A DNA stretch of 64,000 nucleotides from Sulfuricurvum sp. (GTDB lineage: Bacteria; Campylobacterota; Campylobacteria; Campylobacterales; Sulfurimonadaceae): NCBI GenBank assembly GCA_024637295.1, contig JAGXFL010000001.1, positions 62,001 through 126,000 on the forward strand, given 5' to 3'. The notes under the pieces were generated by a model. That model had not been told where the DNA came from, did not search any database, and saw nothing but the letters and a program-made list of their open reading frames with translations. This document shows, in pieces, positions 58,961-64,000 of the stretch. How positions within the stretch are numbered: the first letter of the stretch is position 1; the number at the start of each line of letters is the position of its first letter. The translations under genes and the position numbers were made by a program.

Positions 58961-60343
58961 GTGCAGTTAGCCAATCAGGCATTAGCCACAAATAAAGAAG
59001 CTAAATTCGAATTTAATGAAATATTCTTTTCAATAACCGATTTTGACAGTAAAATAATCACAGGAAACGATGTTTTTATCCGAATCAGCGGTTATACGAA
59101 ACAAGAACTAATTGGAAGTTTTCATAACATTGTTCGTCATCCCGATATGCCTCGTATTATATTTAGAACTTTATGGGATTATTTAAAAGCCGATAAACCG
59201 ATTGTCACCTATGTGAAGAATAGGGTAAAAAATGGAGAGTATTATTGGGTTCTCGCGGCGGTTTTTCCACTAAATGATCGCTATGTATCGATCCGAATTA
59301 AACCCAATACAAAGATTTTTACTGCAGTCAAAGAACTTTATTTTAAACTACTTATGATTGAGAGTATGGATGATATTGAAGCTAGCGGGGACATGATCTC
59401 TTCACTTTTAGCTGACTTAGGTTATTGCGATTACGATCATTTTATGAGTGATGCTCTTCTTCAAGAGCTTCAAAGCCGTCAAGCGCTTCTTTCTGATACA
59501 TATCATCGTGAGGATGATTTGGATTCTTTACCGCCAGTTATGAAAAATCTTAAATCTGTCCATAGCTATAGTAAAGCACTGATGAATGAATACGATCACT
59601 GGTTTGAGAAAATAGAGATGTTTAGCAGTATTAAGTCGATCTTCGAAGAAAAAGGGACATCTCTACGCTATCTTGCCCGAGATATTGTACTTTTATCGCT
59701 TAATGCTTCAGTATCGTCCTATAAGATTGCACATGGAGGAGAAACTTTCGGTGTTCTGGCTCGGGATATCCGTAATAATGCAAAAGACAATGACACGCTC
59801 ATCAGCAATATTCATGAGTTGGTCAATAAGGTGTCAGACTCATTAAGCAGTATGGTATTTTCCATTGCTTCAATGCGTTTACAAATCGAAATGGTAACGA
59901 ATTTTATTGAAGAAATTTCATGTAAAAACAGCGATATGCAAATGAATGAAATGAATGAAAATGTATGTGATCTTATTGTATTAATTACAGAATATGCAAG
60001 TAAAATGAAGATATTGCAAAATGGGCTTGATACGCAAATTAGTGAGAGCCTTACACATTTTGATCAGTTAGAACAGCAAATGATGTATTTGGGATACATA
60101 CAGGTTTATGGTTTTATTGAAGCTGCTGCAAGCCAGGGGGAATCTGTACGATTTAAAGTAATTTTTTCTCAGCTAAAAACGCTTGTTGCGCAAATTTCAC
60201 AAGAGATCGATGAGATGCAAAAAAGCGGAAAACGTTTTTACAGTGAAAACCGTCAACTTATGGAAAAATCAAAAGGGATTGATATGTTACTTAATTCTTT
60301 AAAAGCAGAGATGATGATGATTAAGACAATGGAGATAGAATAA
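58961..60343 (+). CDS. PAS domain with a degenerate receptor-like signalling domain
   Basis: 460 residues, no membrane helix. Residues 15-120 are a PAS domain of the Aer-like type (FIRISGYTKQELIGSFHNIVRHPDMP). Later, LLSLNASVSSYKIAHGGETFGVLARDIRN resembles the tip of chemoreceptors but with many substitutions, e.g. SSYK where EAAR is usual. The helices after this form coiled coils. A soluble redox or energy receptor is plausible. GTG start; overlaps the kinase-like gene by one base. Confidence 0.75.
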   Translation: MQLANQALATNKEAKFEFNEIFFSITDFDSKIITGNDVFIRISGYTKQELIGSFHNIVRHPDMPRIIFRTLWDYLKADKPIVTYVKNRVKNGEYYWVLAAVFPLNDRYVSIRIKPNTKIFTAVKELYFKLLMIESMDDIEASGDMISSLLADLGYCDYDHFMSDALLQELQSRQALLSDTYHREDDLDSLPPVMKNLKSVHSYSKALMNEYDHWFEKIEMFSSIKSIFEEKGTSLRYLARDIVLLSLNASVSSYKIAHGGETFGVLARDIRNNAKDNDTLISNIHELVNKVSDSLSSMVFSIASMRLQIEMVTNFIEEISCKNSDMQMNEMNENVCDLIVLITEYASKMKILQNGLDTQISESLTHFDQLEQQMMYLGYIQVYGFIEAAASQGESVRFKVIFSQLKTLVAQISQEIDEMQKSGKRFYSENRQLMEKSKGIDMLLNSLKAEMMMIKTMEIE

Positions 60344-61182
60344 TGGACAAGTCACATATTGATGAAGAAAACAAATATGAAGATACGAGTGAAGAGGTTG
60401 CCTTTTTAAGTCGTAAAATATTAGATCTCAATAAGCAGCTAATAGAGAGTGAAAAAGCAAAATCACATTTTTTATCGCTTGTAGCGAGTGAGCTAAATAA
60501 TCCAATGACTGGCCTGTTGGGAATGATCCCTCATTTGAAACTGCAGGGTAATGAGCGGCTGGAAGCTATCTTCGAATTAGTACAAGAAGAGATGCTACTT
60601 TTAAATTCACGTATTCAAAATCTCGTAGTCACTGCTGAGATAGAAAGCGGAGAGATGGATATTACCTACGCATTGGTTGATCCAAAAGTACTTATTGAAG
60701 AGGCGATAGAAGGCTTCAAATGTAAGCTGATAAATAAAAAGATTACGCTGATTGTTGAGAGCACCTTGAGAGATAAGATTGTTTCGGATCCTAGAAAACT
60801 GTATCTAATCCTTAAAAACCTTTTAGCCAATGCATGCGATTATGGGGACTCAGGTACAGTGGTCTATGTAAATATTGAAAAAAAGGATTCTACTCTCACG
60901 ATTGCGATTCAAAATCAAGGAGCTGGTCCTAATGTGGAACATAAACCACAAGTATTTACCCGCTTTTCTCATTGCATGGAAGGATCTCATGGCTTAGGAT
61001 TGGGATTAAGTATTTCTCGTGAGTTGTGTGAGCGTCTCGGTGGAGAGATTGATTATGTTGTCAATGACAGAACGGTTATATTTACTGTGACTTTGCCATT
61101 GGAAACAGCACTTCCTGACTCTCAAGCTTGTGGTTCAGACGAATTTTTATTTGAATCATTTGATGATGCGATTGAGATCTAA
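60343..61182 (+). CDS. Histidine-kinase-like ATPase lacking the phospho-acceptor His
   Basis: 279 residues: short coiled coil, HisKA-like helix and HATPase domain. In the H-box LSLVASELNNPMTGLLG the His of the usual SHEL is replaced by Ser49. The N box is present (LILKNLLANACDYG), but the G1 box reads IQNQGAGP, without the usual Asp. G2 is HGLGLGLSISRELCERLGG. Probably a pseudokinase or regulator in this operon. Stop overlaps cheD. Confidence 0.75.
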   Translation: MDKSHIDEENKYEDTSEEVAFLSRKILDLNKQLIESEKAKSHFLSLVASELNNPMTGLLGMIPHLKLQGNERLEAIFELVQEEMLLLNSRIQNLVVTAEIESGEMDITYALVDPKVLIEEAIEGFKCKLINKKITLIVESTLRDKIVSDPRKLYLILKNLLANACDYGDSGTVVYVNIEKKDSTLTIAIQNQGAGPNVEHKPQVFTRFSHCMEGSHGLGLGLSISRELCERLGGEIDYVVNDRTVIFTVTLPLETALPDSQACGSDEFLFESFDDAIEI

Positions 61183-61661
61183 TGATTCAAGGATGTTCCA
61201 CTTTTATCCATGTTGGGCAGATCCACGTTGATATAGCCCCCACCGCGATTTCTACGGTTTTAGGCTCATGCGTCGCTGTATGCTTGTATGATAGTGATCT
61301 TGGGATTGGAGGGATGAATCACTACTTACTCCCTTTTTGGAATGGTAATGGTTTACAATCACCAAAGTTTGGGAATATCTCTATACCAAAATTAATTGAA
61401 CTTATGATGTCAAAAGGGTCGACTTCCAAGACTATGGAAGCTAAAATTTTTGGTGGAGCATCCATGAACATAGGGGTAAATGACTCGATGATGATTGGAC
61501 AAAAAAATATTTTAGTTGCTAAAGAAATTTTAAATGAGTATAAAATTGCTATCGTTGCCCAGGATGTTGGTGGAGAAAATGGGCGGAAGATACAGTTTGA
61601 TTTACAACGTGGCAAAGTGTTACTGAAGTATGCTTCTAGCAACAAAGATACAGGGAGATAA
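61182..61661 (+). CDS. cheD: Chemoreceptor glutamine deamidase CheD
   Basis: Deamidates receptor glutamines and is a CheC partner in other bacteria. The Cys-His motif is visible: TVLGSCVAVCLYD (catalytic Cys) and GGMNHYLLPFW (His). Then KIFGGASMN. 159 residues. Start overlaps the stop of the kinase-like gene. Confidence 0.92.
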   Translation: MIQGCSTFIHVGQIHVDIAPTAISTVLGSCVAVCLYDSDLGIGGMNHYLLPFWNGNGLQSPKFGNISIPKLIELMMSKGSTSKTMEAKIFGGASMNIGVNDSMMIGQKNILVAKEILNEYKIAIVAQDVGGENGRKIQFDLQRGKVLLKYASSNKDTGR

Positions 61662-61664
61662 GCA

Positions 61665-62687
61665 ATGGCAATACGAGTATTGATTGTTGATGACAGCGCA
61701 ACAGCAAGGGCCGTTTTGACGGATATTCTTGGATCTGACCCCATGATTGAAGTAGTAGGAACGGCTTCAGATGCGTATATTGCGCGGGATAAAATAGTTG
61801 AATTGAAACCGGATGTTATCTGCTTGGACGTAGAGATGCCTCGGATGGATGGGATCACTTTTTTAAAGCGGCTGATGCACTATATGCCTTTGCCGGTCAT
61901 CATGGTGTCATCCCTGACTCAAGCGGGAGCTAAGACAACTCTTGATGCACTTGAATCAGGAGCGGTTGATTTTGTACCCAAACCTCATTCTCATATTTAT
62001 GACGGTAAAGATGAGATGCGGGATGAACTTATTGCCAAAATAAAAATTGCCGCCAAGGTGAGAGTAAAACAACATGTCTTGAGTAATACACAGCAGGCTA
62101 ATACCACTTCACTGGCAGAAACAACTCATAAAATTTTAGCCATTGGAGCATCCACGGGAGGAACAGAAGCACTCAAAGAGGTCTTGATGGGACTTCCTCG
62201 TAATGCTCCCGGGACTGTGATTGTTCAGCATATGCCGGCCAATTTTACGGGACCATTTGCGGAGAGGCTTAATTCAATATGTGCGATGGAGGTGCGTGAA
62301 GCTCGCAATGGAGATTCAATTCTACCAGGGTTAGTGTTGATAGCTCCCGGTGATTATCACATGGTTGTACGTCGTTCGGGTGCTCGTTATTACGTTGAGA
62401 TCGGTAGTGGTGATAAAGTCTGCGGTCACCGTCCCTCGGTTGACGTACTGCTTAATTCGGTTGCTAAAATTGCAGGAGGTAATTCTATTGGGGTTATCCT
62501 TACCGGAATGGGTGGTGATGGAGCACGAGGGCTGCTTGCCATGCGTAATGCAGGTGCAAGGACAATTGGTCAAGATGAAGCCAGCTGTGTCGTTTATGGA
62601 ATGCCAAAAGTAGCCTATGAGCTAGGTGCAGTAGAGATACAAATGTCTTTGCAAAAAATTTCTTCCGGTATATTAGAATCTTTATAA
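61665..62687 (+). CDS. cheB: Chemotaxis response regulator / methylesterase CheB
   Basis: Receiver domain (IRVLIVDDSATARAV, CLDVEMPRMDG with the phospho-acceptor Asp, PVIMVSSLT) and the methylesterase domain with Ser in AIGASTGGTEAL, His in VQHMPANFTGPFAERL and Asp in LTGMGGDGARG. 340 residues. Removes methyl groups added by CheR. Confidence 0.94.
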   Translation: MAIRVLIVDDSATARAVLTDILGSDPMIEVVGTASDAYIARDKIVELKPDVICLDVEMPRMDGITFLKRLMHYMPLPVIMVSSLTQAGAKTTLDALESGAVDFVPKPHSHIYDGKDEMRDELIAKIKIAAKVRVKQHVLSNTQQANTTSLAETTHKILAIGASTGGTEALKEVLMGLPRNAPGTVIVQHMPANFTGPFAERLNSICAMEVREARNGDSILPGLVLIAPGDYHMVVRRSGARYYVEIGSGDKVCGHRPSVDVLLNSVAKIAGGNSIGVILTGMGGDGARGLLAMRNAGARTIGQDEASCVVYGMPKVAYELGAVEIQMSLQKISSGILESL

Positions 62688-62763
62688 ATATACAAACCTA
62701 TTGAGATTGTTTTATGATTTGAGATAGGTATGATTACTTAATAAATTACTGTTTAAGGATCAG

Positions 62764-63822
62764 ATGATGATTTTTATGAAAGAACTGCAAAAATTTTCAC
62801 TTCGATTGAATCTATTGTATGTTGAAGATAATAAGTCTGTACGAGAAGAAACTTTAAAAGTTTTTGAATCTTTATTTGCACGTGTTGATGTTGCCGAAAA
62901 TGGTAAAGAGGGATTGGATAAATACAATCAAAATCATTATGATATTGTCATTACTGACATCAATATGCCCGTAATCAATGGGATCGAAATGATAAAATAT
63001 ATTCATGAAATCAATCCTGAACAAAAAATAATTGCTATTTCTGCACACGATGAGAGTGATATATTATTGGATGTCCTGTTAAATGGAGTGAGCAGTTTTA
63101 TCCTAAAGCCGATCGATTTAGATAAACTCTTTAGAATACTTCTACCTGTCTGTAGAGATGCGGATGCGCAAAATGTTAATATTGAACTTTTTAATGCTCT
63201 ACAAGAAGAGCGTAAAAAGCTCAAACAAACAGTAGAAGTTTTGACTTCTCATATGAATACGGTCAGTATTAAAAATGAACAGCTCGGAGAGTTCTATTCT
63301 CACACTGAACCAGAAAGTAAATCAGAGCTTTTGGAAGAATATTTTGCAAAAGATGAAGATGAAGGCTATGAAAAAGTTGTATTTTTGTTGGATGATTGTG
63401 AGGAAATGATAGACTTACTCAGTGCGATTCCAGATGAACTTTCACATTTTACTGATGGTAATGATCAAAAGTATATTGATTTAGTAGGTGATGACGTTTC
63501 TAAAATAGCTAATATTTTGTACCGTTATACCCCATTTTTAGATCCTTTGGCTCAAAAGTTGGAAGAGCTTTCTCGCATGATTGCAGATGATCGTGATTTT
63601 ATCACGATATTTACAGCTAAGCCTGATCATATTTTGAAATTATTTGATGCTATATGTATTGATCTGAGTCTCTACATGAAACGTTTTTCCGTTGAGAGTA
63701 TGGCGATGAAAAACATCCATCATATTCATCAGCCAACGACGCTGAGTATTCAACAGATCATCACCATGATTCATCCTCCAGAAACTGTTGATGACGATGA
63801 AGGTGATATGGAGTTTTTTTAA
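62764..63822 (+). CDS. Response regulator with unassigned C-terminal domain
   Basis: Receiver domain (LLYVEDNKSVREE, IVITDINMPVINGIEM with phospho-acceptor Asp, FILKPIDLDKL). Residues 150-352 are helical and unassigned (ECF LLDDCEEMIDLLS type sequence). No DNA-binding or enzymatic domain seen. It ends the chemotaxis operon; gap of 76 bp after cheB with no clear terminator. Confidence 0.78.
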   Translation: MMIFMKELQKFSLRLNLLYVEDNKSVREETLKVFESLFARVDVAENGKEGLDKYNQNHYDIVITDINMPVINGIEMIKYIHEINPEQKIIAISAHDESDILLDVLLNGVSSFILKPIDLDKLFRILLPVCRDADAQNVNIELFNALQEERKKLKQTVEVLTSHMNTVSIKNEQLGEFYSHTEPESKSELLEEYFAKDEDEGYEKVVFLLDDCEEMIDLLSAIPDELSHFTDGNDQKYIDLVGDDVSKIANILYRYTPFLDPLAQKLEELSRMIADDRDFITIFTAKPDHILKLFDAICIDLSLYMKRFSVESMAMKNIHHIHQPTTLSIQQIITMIHPPETVDDDEGDMEFF

Positions 63823-63863
63823 AATGCATTATATAAATATCGTTAATCTCTGGAGCGTATTCT

Positions 63864-64000
63864 ATGATTAAAATTTTTAAAAAAATCATACGTTATGATT
63901 TAAACGGTCTTATTTTACCGGTTATTTTAATTGTACTTTTAATTGCTATTCGATTCTATTATGATTATTTATTGTTTCATGTATTAGTAGAACTTTTTGC
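63864..64000 (+). CDS. Start of a membrane protein, probably MASE3-like sensor (partial)
   Basis: Open from ATG 63864 to the window edge, preceded by TGGAGCG. The 45 visible codons give MIKIFKKIIRYDLNGL followed by a hydrophobic helix and YYDYLLFHVLVELF. The FHVLVELF pattern recalls the start of MASE3 membrane domains of diguanylate cyclases or kinases, which would suit the neighbourhood. Too short to be sure. Confidence 0.5.
   Translation, partial: MIKIFKKIIRYDLNGLILPVILIVLLIAIRFYYDYLLFHVLVELF

Overview
The window looks like chromosome from a free-living, motile, chemotactic Campylobacterota (Epsilonproteobacteria) of the Sulfuricurvum/Sulfurimonas kind. This is inferred from gene content and order: flhA next to an Rrf2 regulator and rpsO; the rluD - fibronectin-III lipoprotein (flpA-like) - trmB - ftsE - ftsX - envC-like operon, which has the same order in Campylobacter; YkgJ, kdsB and c-di-GMP proteins. 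Genes are dense, often overlap by ATGA, and -10 boxes are TATAAT-like with weak -35 elements. No 16S gene is present, so the genus is an inference.

Layout. 1-5.7 kb: partial unknown gene, arylamine N-acetyltransferase, DMT exporter, tautomerase, an AT-rich orphan membrane protein, a pentapeptide-repeat protein and an rRNA methyltransferase. 5.8-11.5 kb: RND efflux operon (pump, adaptor, TolC-like) facing a TetR regulator across a 41-bp palindrome. 11.5-24 kb: pseudouridine synthases, YedF, a BrnT/BrnA toxin-antitoxin pair, an ABC-F protein, a DHH phosphoesterase, flhA, Rrf2, rpsO, an EAL/HDOD protein, kdsB and a MntA/HepT toxin-antitoxin pair. 24-31 kb: tRNA methyltransferase, YkgJ, TPR protein and trpC; then a four-gene ATP-grasp / alpha-E / twin M14-peptidase operon. 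31-39.6 kb: yqeY, flgH, the ftsEX operon and rodA.

39.7-51.4 kb is the most unusual part. An 11.6-kb integrative, probably mobilisable island has inserted into the anticodon loop of a CAU tRNA gene and cut it in two: the 5' half is at 39686-39726 and the 3' half at 51327-51372. The shared core is 11 bp, and joining the halves gives a perfect 76-nt tRNA. The island does not restore the broken gene. It carries a complete second CAU tRNA (39801-39876) with its own -10 box, placed between the attachment core and paired 12-bp-period repeats that look like integrase arm sites. The rest encodes an AlpA-like excisionase, a RepA-type ATPase with a probable antisense RNA over its leader, a CI-like regulator, a relaxase with a nested palindrome (candidate oriT), an EexN-like lipoprotein, small membrane peptides, a trypsin-like protease with a coupled leader peptide, a CoiA-like protein, a DUF3800 protein, an unknown gene between 92-bp direct repeats, and a tyrosine integrase.

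51.4-64 kb: a membrane PAS/GGDEF protein, then a long chemotaxis operon (cheW, mcp, small STAS-like protein, cheA, cheR, PAS/degenerate-receptor protein, histidine-kinase-like protein without its phospho-acceptor His, cheD, cheB, response regulator) and the start of a membrane protein cut by the window end.
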